In this document: positions 52,143 through 60,719 of the stretch, in pieces
Position numbering within the stretch: the first letter of the stretch is position 1
Layout of the letters: each line of letters opens with the position of its first letter
NCBI GenBank assembly: GCA_964575605.1
Contig: CAZNRN010000008.1
Coordinates: 62,001 to 126,000 of the forward strand
Direction: 5' to 3'
Source: JAPWJZ01 sp964575605
GTDB lineage: Bacteria; Pseudomonadota; Alphaproteobacteria; Micavibrionales; UBA2020
Length of the DNA: 64,000 bases
Translations under genes and position numbers: made by a program
Notes under the pieces: model-generated
Seen by the model: only the letters and a program-made list of their open reading frames with translations
What the model was told of the DNA's origin: nothing
Databases searched by the model: none

Positions 52143-53789
52143 CTAGCCTGATTTGATATCCCTTAAAAAGCCGCTTACCTGCCCGCGCAGGCTCTCCGAC
52201 TGCCGCGAGAGGTCCGACGCTGCCGCAATCATCTGCGACACGGCGGCAGAGGCCCCCGTCGACGATTGTTTCACGTCGTTGGCGTTGGACGCGATCCCCC
52301 GCGCTATTTCCGCCGTCTGCTGCACGTTGCGCGCAATTTCCTGCGTCGCCATGCCCTGTTCCTCGACCGCAGCTGCGATGGAGGCTGAGATGCGGTTCAT
52401 TTCGGTGATGGTATTTCCTATCTGGGTAATGACGCCCGCGGTATTGCCCGCGGCCTGCTGGATAAGGCCGATCTGCTCTTCAATCTGGCGCGTGGCGGCC
52501 GTGGTTTGCCCGGCGAGGTTTTTAACCTCCGACGCCACAACAGCGAAACCCTTGCCGCTTTCGCCCGCGCGCGCGGCCTCGATGGTGGCGTTGAGCGACA
52601 GTAAATTAATCTGCGCCGCGATTTCGTTGATGACGCCCACCACGCTGCCGATTTTCTCGGCGGCGTCGGTAAGGGCCAGTGCGGTTTCATTGGCGCGCTT
52701 CGCCTCGGTCACCGCGGCGGTCATGATGCTAGAGCCATGCGTGACCTGCTGGCTGATCTCGCGGATGGAGGCCGAAAGCTCGGCTGCGGCAGCCGCGACC
52801 GTCTGCACATTTTGCGACGCACCGGAAATGCCTGTCACCAGCTTTCCCAGCAGTTCCGACGAATCCTGCGCGCGTTTCATCACGTCGCGCGATGTCGCAT
52901 CCATTTCGGTGGCGGCGCTGGCGACTGTGTCGGCGACGCTTTTGACATTCGCCTCGAAACTGTCGGCCAGGCCGAACATGGCGCGGCGGCGGTCTTCCTC
53001 GCTTTTTTTCTTTTGCGCGGCGGCTTCCTGCTCGAGATGGTTTTTATCGGCGGCGTTCTGGCGGAAGACGGCGAGCGCCCTTGCCATCGCCCCGATTTCA
53101 TCGGCACGGTCGAGGTAGGGAACCTGCGTTTCCAGTTTTCCGTCTGAAATGGCGCTCATGGCCGCGATGATGTTCTGCTGCGGGCGAAAAACCTGCAGCG
53201 CGGCGAAAACGGGGATGCAGAGGGCAATCAGCACGGTAACAAGCGCGCTGAGCAGGCTGCGCTGCTCGATCTCGTCGGTCACCGCTTTTTCGGCTTCGTT
53301 GATGGAATGGATATGCAGCTCGATTTCCTCCGACACCCCCTCGAACTTGCCCTCGAGCGCCTCGAAAGACGCATCGAAATCGGCATGGCTGCCGCTGTCC
53401 GCCGCGGCGAGCGCTTTCTGGCGATAGTCCACCACATTGCCCTTCAGCCCCTCGAAGGTGCGGCGCAGCGCCTCGTTGTCGGAAAGCGAGATGCTCTCCG
53501 CGATATCCTTCGCCAGTTCGTAGCCGTAATTATCGACGGCCGCGCGGGCCTCCGCATGGCGCTTCGCATCGTGTAGAGCGGCTGCGTGCAACGCCTGGTA
53601 AACGCTGCCCCTGACCGCGTCATGCATCATGTCGGCGTGCATGTGGTTGCGCATCAGCTGCGCCGCGCGCTCGGCGCCTTCGGATGACGCGGTGATCTTG
53701 GCGTAGGACATATGCCCCACCACCGCCGACAATATGATGACCGCGATTGCAACCGCGCTTAGCGTGATGAATTTGGCTTTTAACGTCAT
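52143..53789 (-). CDS. Methyl-accepting chemotaxis protein
   Basis: The 548-residue receptor has a first membrane helix (FITLSAVAIAVIILSAVVGHM) and an all-helical periplasmic sensor of about 160 residues with a His/Met-rich start (MRNHMHADMMHD). A second helix (LLSALVTVLIALCIPVFAAL) is followed by a HAMP domain (RPQQNIIAAMSAISDGKL) and the signalling domain with hairpin INEIAAQINLLSLNATIEAA and RAGESGKGFAVVASEVKNLA. It would report to CheA/CheW. The His-rich start could bind metal or haem, but this is a guess. ATG 53789 is preferred because GGGGGA precedes it. No che genes lie nearby. Confidence 0.92.
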   Translation of the reverse strand: MTLKAKFITLSAVAIAVIILSAVVGHMSYAKITASSEGAERAAQLMRNHMHADMMHDAVRGSVYQALHAAALHDAKRHAEARAAVDNYGYELAKDIAESISLSDNEALRRTFEGLKGNVVDYRQKALAAADSGSHADFDASFEALEGKFEGVSEEIELHIHSINEAEKAVTDEIEQRSLLSALVTVLIALCIPVFAALQVFRPQQNIIAAMSAISDGKLETQVPYLDRADEIGAMARALAVFRQNAADKNHLEQEAAAQKKKSEEDRRRAMFGLADSFEANVKSVADTVASAATEMDATSRDVMKRAQDSSELLGKLVTGISGASQNVQTVAAAAAELSASIREISQQVTHGSSIMTAAVTEAKRANETALALTDAAEKIGSVVGVINEIAAQINLLSLNATIEAARAGESGKGFAVVASEVKNLAGQTTAATRQIEEQIGLIQQAAGNTAGVITQIGNTITEMNRISASIAAAVEEQGMATQEIARNVQQTAEIARGIASNANDVKQSSTGASAAVSQMIAAASDLSRQSESLRGQVSGFLRDIKSG

Positions 53790-53877
53790 GGTTTCCCCCA
53801 TACTCAACCTAGACGCGAGTATAGAGGCGAAACGTTAACAACTACAGGTTGATACACCCGTATGTAGATTTATGAAA

Positions 53878-54297
53878 TTATTTCTGCTTGAGCAGGTCGC
53901 GGATTTCTTCCAGCAGCACTTCGTTGCGCGGCGGGGTAACGGTGGGCGCGGCCTCTTCCTTTTTCTTCAGCTTGTTGAGCGGCTTCACCACGAAGAAGAA
54001 GATGGCGAAGGCGACCAGCGCGAACTGGAAGAGCGTGTTGCCGAACTGGCCGACATTCAGCGTCGTGACGCCGGCTGCCTTGGCTTCGGCGATCGTGTTG
54101 TAGGTCTTGTCGCTGATCGACAGCGGGATAAAGAAGCTGGAGAAATCCACCTTGCCGATCACAAGCGCGATCGGCGGCATGATAATGTCGTCGACGAGCG
54201 AGGTCACGATCTTGCTGAAGGACGCGCCGATGATAACGCCGACCGCGAGGTCGACAACGTTGCCGCGCATGATGAACTGCTTGAATTCGCTGAGCAT
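53878..54297 (-). CDS. mscL: Large-conductance mechanosensitive channel MscL
   Basis: MscL opens under membrane tension to release solutes during osmotic downshock. The 139-residue protein starts MLSEFKQFIMRGNVVDLAVGVIIGASFSKIVTSLV, the classic amphipathic helix and pore-lining TM1. The periplasmic loop and TM2 (LFQFALVAFAIFFFVVKPLNKL) follow, and a C-terminal charged helix ends NEVLLEEIRDLLKQK. Length and order are normal. It is a single gene between the chemoreceptor and the giant orphan gene. Confidence 0.95.
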   Translation of the reverse strand: MLSEFKQFIMRGNVVDLAVGVIIGASFSKIVTSLVDDIIMPPIALVIGKVDFSSFFIPLSISDKTYNTIAEAKAAGVTTLNVGQFGNTLFQFALVAFAIFFFVVKPLNKLKKKEEAAPTVTPPRNEVLLEEIRDLLKQK

Positions 54298-54431
54298 AAG
54301 AATCTCCTGTTGATGCCCTCTTGTGCCAAATCATGGACAGCTGTTCAAGACCCCGTTTTAGCATTATGTAATCCACCTCAAGTTATTGCAAAAACAGGCA
54401 AAAACCCCCGTTTTCATTTTCCGAAAATGAT

Positions 54432-54460
54432 TTGCATAAGGGGTGCCCAGTTGCTATAGT
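54432..54460 (+). promoter_or_regulatory. Candidate promoter of the giant orphan gene
   Basis: TTGCAT at 54432-54437, a 17-bp spacer and TATAGT at 54455-54460 lie about 40 bp before the start codon at 54502. Confidence 0.6.
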
Positions 54461-54501
54461 CGCGACGTTCAAACACAACTTATTCCTTAAGGATGAATGC
54501 G

Positions 54502-57500
54502 ATGGCCGAGGCATCCCCGTCTAAAGCAGAATTCAAGCTGCCCAAGGACCCGAATACGCTGGCGAAGATGCGCGACCAGCTGAGCGATTACCTCGGCACG
54601 CTCGAGCGCAATACGGACGCCATCAACCTCTGGCTCGCCAGCAACCAGGCGACACTCATCACCGGCCACCACCAGCTGGTGCGCGAAGTGAAATACAACA
54701 AGGACGAAACCGCCGCGCTGAAAATCCTGAACGGCTTCGGCGATGCCGCCGGCTTTGTCGCCGCGATGCAGGATTTCGCCAGGCTGGGCGAGACGTCGTT
54801 CGGCGCCAACAGCAAGTTCGTGGCGGAAATCAACAAACTGACGCTGGGCGTGCCCGGCAAGATCCTCGAAGACCTGCCCGAAATGAAACTGCCGGAAGCG
54901 GATGACGACAAGCCCCTCGTCGTCGCCCCGCCGCCGAAACCGGTCGCGCCCCCGCCCGAGCCGGAAAAGAAAAAATGGTGGAAACCCGGCAGCTGGTTCA
55001 CCAAGGCCGAAGACGGCGAAAAAGGCCCGAGCCAGGCCGAGATCGACGCCGAAATCCAGCGCCGCGAAGACGAACTGCGCCGCCACTGGCGCCTTGTGCG
55101 CGGCGAGCTGATCGCGCTGCAGAGCGACCGCCATTACTACGTCGACAGCTTCATGGACTGGGTCGGCGAAACGCTGGCGCCCGAAGACGGCAAGCCGAAG
55201 TCAGACGCCGAGATGGCGAAGCTGATGGAAAAATACCAGAACCCGCAGGTCGTGATCGACCTCGCGCGCAAGGATTATTCCGACGTCGTCGACGTGAAGG
55301 CGCAGGCGCTCCGCGACCGCGCAGTTACATATTCTGCGACCGCGTCCCTCCTCGACGAACAGCGTATCGACGCCTTCACCAACTACATGTCGACGCTCTT
55401 CCCCAAGGTCGAGACCAACGAGACCAAGCAGATGAAGGAATTCCTGCTGAAAGATTTCGGCGCGGCAAGCTTCGCCGAACTGGCGCTGAACCACGTCAAG
55501 GACCGTCGCAAGCAGCTGGACATGCTGGAAATGGCGCTGAAGTTCGAACCCGAGTTCAAGCTCTCGGGCGCCTTGACCAAGCGCGACGTTTTCCAGCGCG
55601 TGCTGCGCGAAACGACCGCCGCCAAAGACCCGCTCGACCCCCGCGCGCTCGAGATCACCCTGAAAAAACTGCGCAGCCAGCCGGGCAAGGAAGACCTGTC
55701 CGACCTGATCGACCTCAAATCGCAGCAGAAAACCGTTTTCGAGGAGCTTGCCACCCGCTTCAAGGGCGGCGTCGACAAGATGCGCGACGCGCTGGGCCGC
55801 GTGCTGGAAGGCCTCAACAGCCACCCCTCGCAGCAGCCCGACAACCTTGCCAATGTGGTCAAGGCCGCGCGCGACAAGGACGGCATGGCCATGGGCGTCG
55901 CGCTCACCGCCATCAGCTCGGGCAACAACGCGCAATCCTTCATGGCGCTCTGGCACCTGGCCTATCCTGGCAAATCGCTGCTGGATGAAATCGCCTCCAC
56001 GGCCAAAAACGGCCGCGAGCTGGCGGTGCTGACCGATACCGCGCTGAACGCGGGCCTCTTGAACGAATTGCGCGTGAATTCCAACGCCGCCACGGGCAAT
56101 GCGCAGAACTTCTTCGCCTTCTTCAACAAGCACGTGATGGCGAACCCCGGCGATTTCCCCCTTCAATCGGCGCGCAAACTGGTCGCCCACAGCTTCGTCA
56201 ACGGCGGACTTGCCGACCTGCGCCTTGAAATCACCAAACCGGGCGGCTGGCTGGAGAAAATCAACACCTCCCCCCTGCCCGAAGACGCCAGGCTGAACTG
56301 GACGGCTGCGCTGCTGGAACCGTGGGAATCCAACATCGTCAAATCCAACATCCTGTTCGAGGCATCGAACAAGGCCCTTGATAAGGGCGCGAAATCGGCG
56401 CTCGCCGCGATCGAAAACAATTACGCAGGCCCCTTCGTGCGCCTGACCGCCGACAAACTGCTGACCAATTTGGACCGCGTATCCAACATCTGGTACAACG
56501 CCGAGACCAAGGCGCTGCGCTACACGGTCAGCGGCACCGGCCATACGCTGATGGAAAGCGTGACGCCCGAGATGGCGAAAGAAGTCCTCTCGCATATCAA
56601 GCGCAAGGGCGGCTTCATGGACGAATTCGACGGCCTCTTCCGCCCCGAAAAGCTCGACGTGGTCCTCACCACGCCCCACCGCAGCAAGGTGGCCTGGGAA
56701 GGCCGCACCGGCGACCTGAACGTCACCGATGACACATTTAAAGAACTGCACAAGCGCGACGATTTCCTGCACGCAACCGACAGCCGCGGCAACACCCTGA
56801 GCGTCAACCTGCGCTCGGTCACGCTGCTGCAGCCGCTGTCCGACGGCACGCACCTGCTGGTCGACCGTTACGGCGAAGTGCGCGTGGTCGACGGGCTGAA
56901 GCCTGTTAAGCCGTGGCCCGGCCTGATTGATCTGGGCGGCACGCTGTTCAACCCCTCCAACGCCTCGATCATCTCGCTCAACCACGACAAGGCGCAGCTG
57001 GAGTTCCGCTGTGAATCGAACGACTTTGACGAACTGCTGAAAAACGTAGCACCCGGGCAGTATTTCTATTCCGTCGACCTTGCCTCGAAAGCCGACGTGA
57101 AGCTGATCGAAAAGGAAATCGCCAAGGACGGCGCAATACGCGCGGCGGACCAGGGTTCCTTGAAAAACATGCATTTCAACATGGGCACGCTGGGCTACCT
57201 TAGCTATGTCGAAGGCCGCGAAACCGGCTTCAACTGCCGCAAGAACAGCCCCGCGCGCAAGCACGGGTTTATCAGCGCCGACGAAGACCTGTCGAAGGGC
57301 ATCTATGACGGCTTGAGCAAAAACCCCGACCTCGTCTGCGTCGCCAATGTCATCACGCACAAAAGCTGCATCGACGACGCTTACTTCAACGCCGACAAGG
57401 GCGAATTCTTCTTCGTTATCGGCGGCGACATATTGAAGGTGGAAGCCGAGGCGAAGGAAGCCTATGCCGCGCTGAAAAAACTCTCGCGCGAGGAAGGCTT

Positions 57501-57987
57501 CACCGTCGTCGGCGCGAATGTCGTGGGCCGCGAAGAAGTCCCCGCCGACGTCGTCAACCTCGGCCATGCCACGTCGCTGCAATACAGCGAAGTGCAGGAG
57601 CGCACCAACATCATCGCCGCGCACGAGAAATTCCACATCAGCCTCGACCGCGCGCAAAGCCGCGAACTGCTGACGCTGCTGGAGGACGACGCGCTGAAGG
57701 CCGCGCGCGCCGCGACCGTGAAGGAAGCCTGGACGCAAAACCTGAAAGACACGCTGGGCGCGCTGCCCGACGTGCAGGTGAAGGTGCCGCAGGCGATTAC
57801 CGACCTGTCGCGCCCCTACCTGCTCGACCAGCTGACCGGCAAGCCAGGCGAAAACCGCGCTATGCCGCAGCCGCAGAAGGATTTCGCGATTGCCGCAAAA
57901 CCGCTCTCCAGCGGCGATACCTTCACCTATCCTGTGCGCGAGGCAAAGACGCAGGCGAATGTGGCGGGTACGCGCAGGAAGCCGTAA
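54502..57987 (+). CDS. Giant orphan protein, 1161 aa
   Basis: No family is recognised. The N-terminal 130 residues are helical. A Pro-rich linker (VAPPPKPVAPPPEPEKKKWW) leads to a charged helical region and a long alpha-rich middle with possible helical repeats. The C-terminal half (from about 740) looks beta-rich, with DATDSRGNTLSVNLRSV-like strands and a Cys-containing CVANVITHKSCIDD segment. Near the end is AAHEKFHISLDRAQSREL, an HExxH-like motif that may be chance. No signal peptide or membrane segment is seen. ATG 54502 is preferred over 54493 because AAGGA lies 8 bp upstream. It has its own promoter and is followed by a terminator. Confidence 0.8.
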   Translation: MAEASPSKAEFKLPKDPNTLAKMRDQLSDYLGTLERNTDAINLWLASNQATLITGHHQLVREVKYNKDETAALKILNGFGDAAGFVAAMQDFARLGETSFGANSKFVAEINKLTLGVPGKILEDLPEMKLPEADDDKPLVVAPPPKPVAPPPEPEKKKWWKPGSWFTKAEDGEKGPSQAEIDAEIQRREDELRRHWRLVRGELIALQSDRHYYVDSFMDWVGETLAPEDGKPKSDAEMAKLMEKYQNPQVVIDLARKDYSDVVDVKAQALRDRAVTYSATASLLDEQRIDAFTNYMSTLFPKVETNETKQMKEFLLKDFGAASFAELALNHVKDRRKQLDMLEMALKFEPEFKLSGALTKRDVFQRVLRETTAAKDPLDPRALEITLKKLRSQPGKEDLSDLIDLKSQQKTVFEELATRFKGGVDKMRDALGRVLEGLNSHPSQQPDNLANVVKAARDKDGMAMGVALTAISSGNNAQSFMALWHLAYPGKSLLDEIASTAKNGRELAVLTDTALNAGLLNELRVNSNAATGNAQNFFAFFNKHVMANPGDFPLQSARKLVAHSFVNGGLADLRLEITKPGGWLEKINTSPLPEDARLNWTAALLEPWESNIVKSNILFEASNKALDKGAKSALAAIENNYAGPFVRLTADKLLTNLDRVSNIWYNAETKALRYTVSGTGHTLMESVTPEMAKEVLSHIKRKGGFMDEFDGLFRPEKLDVVLTTPHRSKVAWEGRTGDLNVTDDTFKELHKRDDFLHATDSRGNTLSVNLRSVTLLQPLSDGTHLLVDRYGEVRVVDGLKPVKPWPGLIDLGGTLFNPSNASIISLNHDKAQLEFRCESNDFDELLKNVAPGQYFYSVDLASKADVKLIEKEIAKDGAIRAADQGSLKNMHFNMGTLGYLSYVEGRETGFNCRKNSPARKHGFISADEDLSKGIYDGLSKNPDLVCVANVITHKSCIDDAYFNADKGEFFFVIGGDILKVEAEAKEAYAALKKLSREEGFTVVGANVVGREEVPADVVNLGHATSLQYSEVQERTNIIAAHEKFHISLDRAQSRELLTLLEDDALKAARAATVKEAWTQNLKDTLGALPDVQVKVPQAITDLSRPYLLDQLTGKPGENRAMPQPQKDFAIAAKPLSSGDTFTYPVREAKTQANVAGTRRKP

Positions 57988-58005
57988 TCCCTTAAGACGC
58001 AGCAA

Positions 58006-58050
58006 AAGAAAAACCCCCGCGCCGGTGCCGGCTGCGGGGGTTTTCTTTCA
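58006..58050 (+). terminator. Bidirectional rho-independent terminator
   Basis: AAAGAAAAACCCCCGC pairs with GCGGGGGTTTTCTTT around an inner GCCGGTGCCGGC. The T-rich end serves the giant gene on the plus strand. The A-rich start gives a T-run for the convergent small lipoprotein genes on the minus strand. Confidence 0.88.
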
Positions 58051-58061
58051 GGCTGTTACGC

Positions 58062-58193
58062 TTAGTGCGACGCGCCGGAGACCTTGCGGCCGGCGGCCGA
58101 CATATCCTGGCCGATGCCGTCGACGGTGTTACAGGCTGCAAGCGGCAGCACGGCGACACAGACCAGCAGGAAGCAGATAACGTATGCTTTCAT
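58062..58193 (-). CDS. Entericidin-like small lipoprotein, 43 aa
   Basis: This very short gene encodes a lipoprotein precursor: a signal peptide (KAYVICFLLVCVAVL), a lipobox LAAC and a mature part of about 22 residues starting NTVDGIGQDMSAAGRKVS. The NTVxGxGxD pattern with a short Gly/Ala/Ser tail matches the entericidin EcnA/EcnB family of cell-envelope lipoproteins. It follows the slightly larger lipoprotein gene on the same strand with a 12-bp gap and ends at the bidirectional terminator. Family members are often stress-induced in alphaproteobacteria. Confidence 0.8.
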   Translation of the reverse strand: MKAYVICFLLVCVAVLPLAACNTVDGIGQDMSAAGRKVSGASH

Positions 58194-58205
58194 TACAGGA
58201 CCTGC

Positions 58206-58454
58206 TTACTGGTTGACGGTGGGGGCGCCGTCTTCGGTTTTCGGGGTTTCGACGTTCCAGCCGTCGCCCGAGGTGCCCTGCGCGTTGTTGGTGGCGGGTG
58301 CGGGGGCGGCTTCAGTGCGCTCGTCGCCGTCGCCGCTGGTCACGTTGTGCCAGTCTTCCTTGACGCCGTCCCAGGTGCGGCTGCAGCCGGCGAGCGGTGC
58401 GGCGAGGGTGGCGACAAGCGAAACGGCGAGGATGAATTTCTTGAAGGTGTTCAC
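58206..58454 (-). CDS. Small lipoprotein, 82 aa
   Basis: The protein has a signal peptide and lipobox (FILAVSLVATLAAPLAGCSRTW), followed by an acidic, Pro/Ala/Thr/Asn-rich, probably disordered mature part of about 60 residues. TWDGVKEDWHNVTSGDGD resembles the NTxxGxGxD region of entericidin-like proteins, so it may be a longer relative of its neighbour. The start is GTG, with GGAG 9 bp upstream. Function is unknown; an outer-membrane location is likely. Confidence 0.7.
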   Translation of the reverse strand: MNTFKKFILAVSLVATLAAPLAGCSRTWDGVKEDWHNVTSGDGDERTEAAPAPATNNAQGTSGDGWNVETPKTEDGAPTVNQ

Positions 58455-58555
58455 GGGGGTTTGCTCCGGTTAGGTTGCCCCGCGGAATCGCTGCCCTGCG
58501 GGAATGGCCAAACCTTACCAGCTTCGCTTTTAAAATCAAGCGGGTGGCCTTCGAC

Positions 58556-58608
58556 ACCTCCCCCTCGGGGGAGGGAGGGGCCCGCGCAAGGCGCGGGAGG
58601 GTGAGGGG
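58556..58608 (+). repeat. 53-bp palindromic repeat element, copy 1
   Basis: This GC-rich element begins ACCTCCCCCTCGGGGGAGG and ends GGGAGGGTGAGGGG. It contains two hairpins: CCCCTCGGGG and CCCGCGCAAGGCGCGGG. It aligns over its full 53 bp with the reverse complement of a second copy at 58658, and compensating changes keep both stems. The layout is that of dispersed REP-like palindromic units. Confidence 0.75.
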
Positions 58609-58657
58609 CACTTTGCAGTGTCCGGAAACCCTATAATTCAGCGTACTTCATCCAGTA

Positions 58658-58710
58658 CCCCTCACCTTCCCGCACTCCGTGCGGGCCCCTTCCTCTCCCA
58701 AGGGAGAGGT
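58658..58710 (-). repeat. 53-bp palindromic repeat element, copy 2 (inverted)
   Basis: The reverse complement starts ACCTCTCCCTTGGGAGAGG and ends GGGAAGGTGAGGGG. It differs from copy 1 at scattered positions while keeping both hairpin stems. The two copies face each other across 49 bp. Together they fill most of the gap between the small lipoprotein gene and the end of the CpxP-like gene. Confidence 0.75.
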
Positions 58711-58718
58711 AAGGATGG

Positions 58719-59456
58719 TCAAGGCGCAGGCGGCTCGTCACCCGGCGCGGGATGAGGTGCGTCGCCCTCCGGCGGCGGGGGTGCGGGGCGTTCACCGTCG
58801 GCCTCTTCCGGCGGGGGAGGCGGCGGGCCGTCGCCGCGCGGGCGGTCGTCATTGCGGTCAAAGAAACGGCCGCCGCGGCGGTCATTGTCGCCCCGACGAT
58901 CATTGTCGCCATCACGCTTGCGCCAGCCGCCTTCGCGGCCCTCGCGGCCGCCATCACGGCCTTTGAAATGCGGGCCCATTTCCTTCATGACTTTCTGGCC
59001 TTCGGGCGACAGCTTTTCCATCAACTCCTTGCGCGCCGATTTCAGCGTGCCGACCAGCGCGGCCTTGGCCGCGGCCTGTTCCTGCAGGGCGGTTTCATAG
59101 GCCTTTTGGTCAAAGGGATCGGCCGCGCGCGCCGCATCGGCCTTGTCCTCGGCCGCGTCAGCGGCGTCGCGCAGGCCTTTGAACTTCTCGCGCATCGCCT
59201 TCATGTGTTCCTCGACGATGGCGCGGTCGGCTTCGGGCAGTTTTTCGCGCAGTGCGGCGTCGCGCTTCTTCCATTCCTCGCGGCGGGCATCGCGGTCGCC
59301 TTTATCGCCCTTATCGAATTTGTCGTGCCAGCCGGGCGCCTGCGCGCCGCGGTGATACCCCTGCCCCAGCATCAGCCCGCCCATGAAAAGGTTGGCCGAG
59401 AGCGACAGGAAAAGAGCGGAGCCCAGCAACAAAATGGTTTTTTTCTGCGGTGTCAT
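58719..59456 (-). CDS. CpxP/Spy-like periplasmic protein with disordered tail
   Basis: The 245-residue protein has a single N-terminal anchor or signal (TILLLGSALFLSLSANLFMGGLMLG). A periplasmic helical region of the heavy-metal-sensor/CpxP type follows (RDAALREKLPEADRAIVEEHMKAMREKF, then LMEKLSPEGQKVMKEMGPHF). Then comes a low-complexity tail rich in Arg/Asp/Gly and later Pro/Glu (NDRRGDNDRRGG). Such proteins sense or buffer envelope stress or metals. It is the last gene of the ECF operon and overlaps the anti-sigma gene (ATGA), so it is likely part of the response that the sigma factor controls. Confidence 0.78.
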   Translation of the reverse strand: MTPQKKTILLLGSALFLSLSANLFMGGLMLGQGYHRGAQAPGWHDKFDKGDKGDRDARREEWKKRDAALREKLPEADRAIVEEHMKAMREKFKGLRDAADAAEDKADAARAADPFDQKAYETALQEQAAAKAALVGTLKSARKELMEKLSPEGQKVMKEMGPHFKGRDGGREGREGGWRKRDGDNDRRGDNDRRGGRFFDRNDDRPRGDGPPPPPPEEADGERPAPPPPEGDAPHPAPGDEPPAP

Positions 59457-59896
59457 CAGAAGATGTCCTCCTCGCTGACAGATGCGTCCATACCGGCGTT
59501 ATCCACTTGCTCCTGCGCGTAATAGGCGGGGTCGAGCAGGAAATCGCTTTGCGCCTGCGGGTAAAAGCCGATGACGAAGCCGATAATGGCCGCCGCCAGC
59601 AGCCCGCCGCCCGGCGCGAAAAGCATGGCGGGGCGGAATTTAAAGGCCTGCGCAGCAGGGGCGGGCGCCTTTTGCACCGCCGCCATGATGCGCGACGCCA
59701 GTGCGTCTTCGTTAACCGGTTTGGCCGTATAGGCGCGGAGTTTTCCGTCCAGCGCCAGCGCGTCGTCGAAATAGGCCTTTGCAACCGGGTTGTCGCGCAT
59801 CAGCTCCAGCGCGGGTTTGACCTTGGCTTCGGGCCAGCGCGACAGGTCGGCGCTGTAAAGGTCGACATCGTCCCTGAATTCTTCGATCCGGCTCAT
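59456..59896 (-). CDS. Probable anti-sigma factor (single TM)
   Basis: The 146-residue protein has an N-terminal soluble part of about 85 residues (DDVDLYSADLSRWPEAKVKPALELM). One hydrophobic helix (LLAAAIIGFVIGF) and a short acidic C-terminal part that would be periplasmic follow. A small membrane protein directly after an ECF sigma gene, overlapping by 4 bp, is the common position of an anti-sigma factor. The Zn-binding HxxxCxxC motif is absent, so it belongs to a different or diverged anti-sigma group. The assignment rests on context and topology. Confidence 0.65.
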   Translation of the reverse strand: MSRIEEFRDDVDLYSADLSRWPEAKVKPALELMRDNPVAKAYFDDALALDGKLRAYTAKPVNEDALASRIMAAVQKAPAPAAQAFKFRPAMLFAPGGGLLAAAIIGFVIGFYPQAQSDFLLDPAYYAQEQVDNAGMDASVSEEDIF

Positions 59897-60471
59897 GGTT
59901 TTTTCTCCTCTTTCAGGCTCTCGCGGAGTGTCCGCCGCGAGCGCACAAGCAATGATTCAAGCGCCTTGACGCTGACGCCCAGAATGTCGGCGGCGTCCTT
60001 GTTGGAATATTCCTCGTAAAAACAAAGCACGAAGGCCGCGCGCTGGCGCTCGGGCAGTTCGGAGAGCGCCTTCCTGACCTCGACCGCCTTTTCGGCGCGC
60101 TGCAAAGTCTGCTCGGCGTTGTCGGCGCTATCAAGCGGTTCGGCCACGGCCTCGATGCTGGTAAAGGTTTTTTTGCGCTTTTCATCGATGCACAGGTTAA
60201 CGACGATGCGGTACAGCCAGGTGGTGAATTTCGCCCCGCCCTCTTCCCAGTCGCCGGCGTGTTTCCAGACGCGGATAAAGGCCTCCTGCGCCACGTCTTC
60301 GGCGGCCTGGGACGCCCCCAGGATGCGTTGCGCAAGCCTTGCGGTGCGGGCAAGGTGGCGGCGCATGAGCTTTTCGAAAGCCCGCTGGTCCCCCTCCGCA
60401 ATGCGTCGCATAAGCACGGAATCATCCTTCGCCTCGTCCGTCGTCTGTGTCAGCGGAGCCTGTTCCTGCAT
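59893..60471 (-). CDS. ECF (RpoE-like) sigma factor
   Basis: The protein of about 192 residues has region 2 (MRRIAEGDQRAFEKLMRRHL, then AEDVAQEAFIRVWKHAGDWEEG, then FTTWLYRIVVNLCIDEKRKK) and region 4 (ALSELPERQRAAFVLCFYEEYSNKDAADIL, then GVSVKALESLLVRSRRTLRE). It directs RNA polymerase to stress promoters. The start is uncertain: ATG 60471 (MQEQAPLTQ) is given, and a GTG at 60510 would add 13 residues. The anti-sigma and CpxP-like genes overlap downstream. No clear ECF-type GGAAC/GTC promoter was found upstream. Confidence 0.93.
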   Translation of the reverse strand: MQEQAPLTQTTDEAKDDSVLMRRIAEGDQRAFEKLMRRHLARTARLAQRILGASQAAEDVAQEAFIRVWKHAGDWEEGGAKFTTWLYRIVVNLCIDEKRKKTFTSIEAVAEPLDSADNAEQTLQRAEKAVEVRKALSELPERQRAAFVLCFYEEYSNKDAADILGVSVKALESLLVRSRRTLRESLKEEKKP

Positions 60472-60719
60472 TGCCGTCCGTTCCGGGTAATTTTGTGTCC
60501 CAATATCCACTTAGCGCCCCTGAAAATAAACGGTTTTGCGGCTCCTGCCTACTGTTACGGCCAGCCTTTGAAAACCCTGCGCTTTTTAGCCAAAATTTTC
60601 ATATCCGGCAGGGCCCGTTAACCCTCCTTGCAAGACAATGGCTTATAATGGTCTATATAAGAGTAGAGCTGCGGGGCCCGGCCCCCGCTTTTGTGCAGGA
60701 TATTCAAGGGAGTAATGCC

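Noticed and set aside
55201..58005. 934-codon open frame on the minus strand across the giant gene
   Set aside because: It is a mirror frame caused by high GC content. The plus-strand gene has a promoter, ribosome site and terminator, and the minus-strand translation shows no family motifs.
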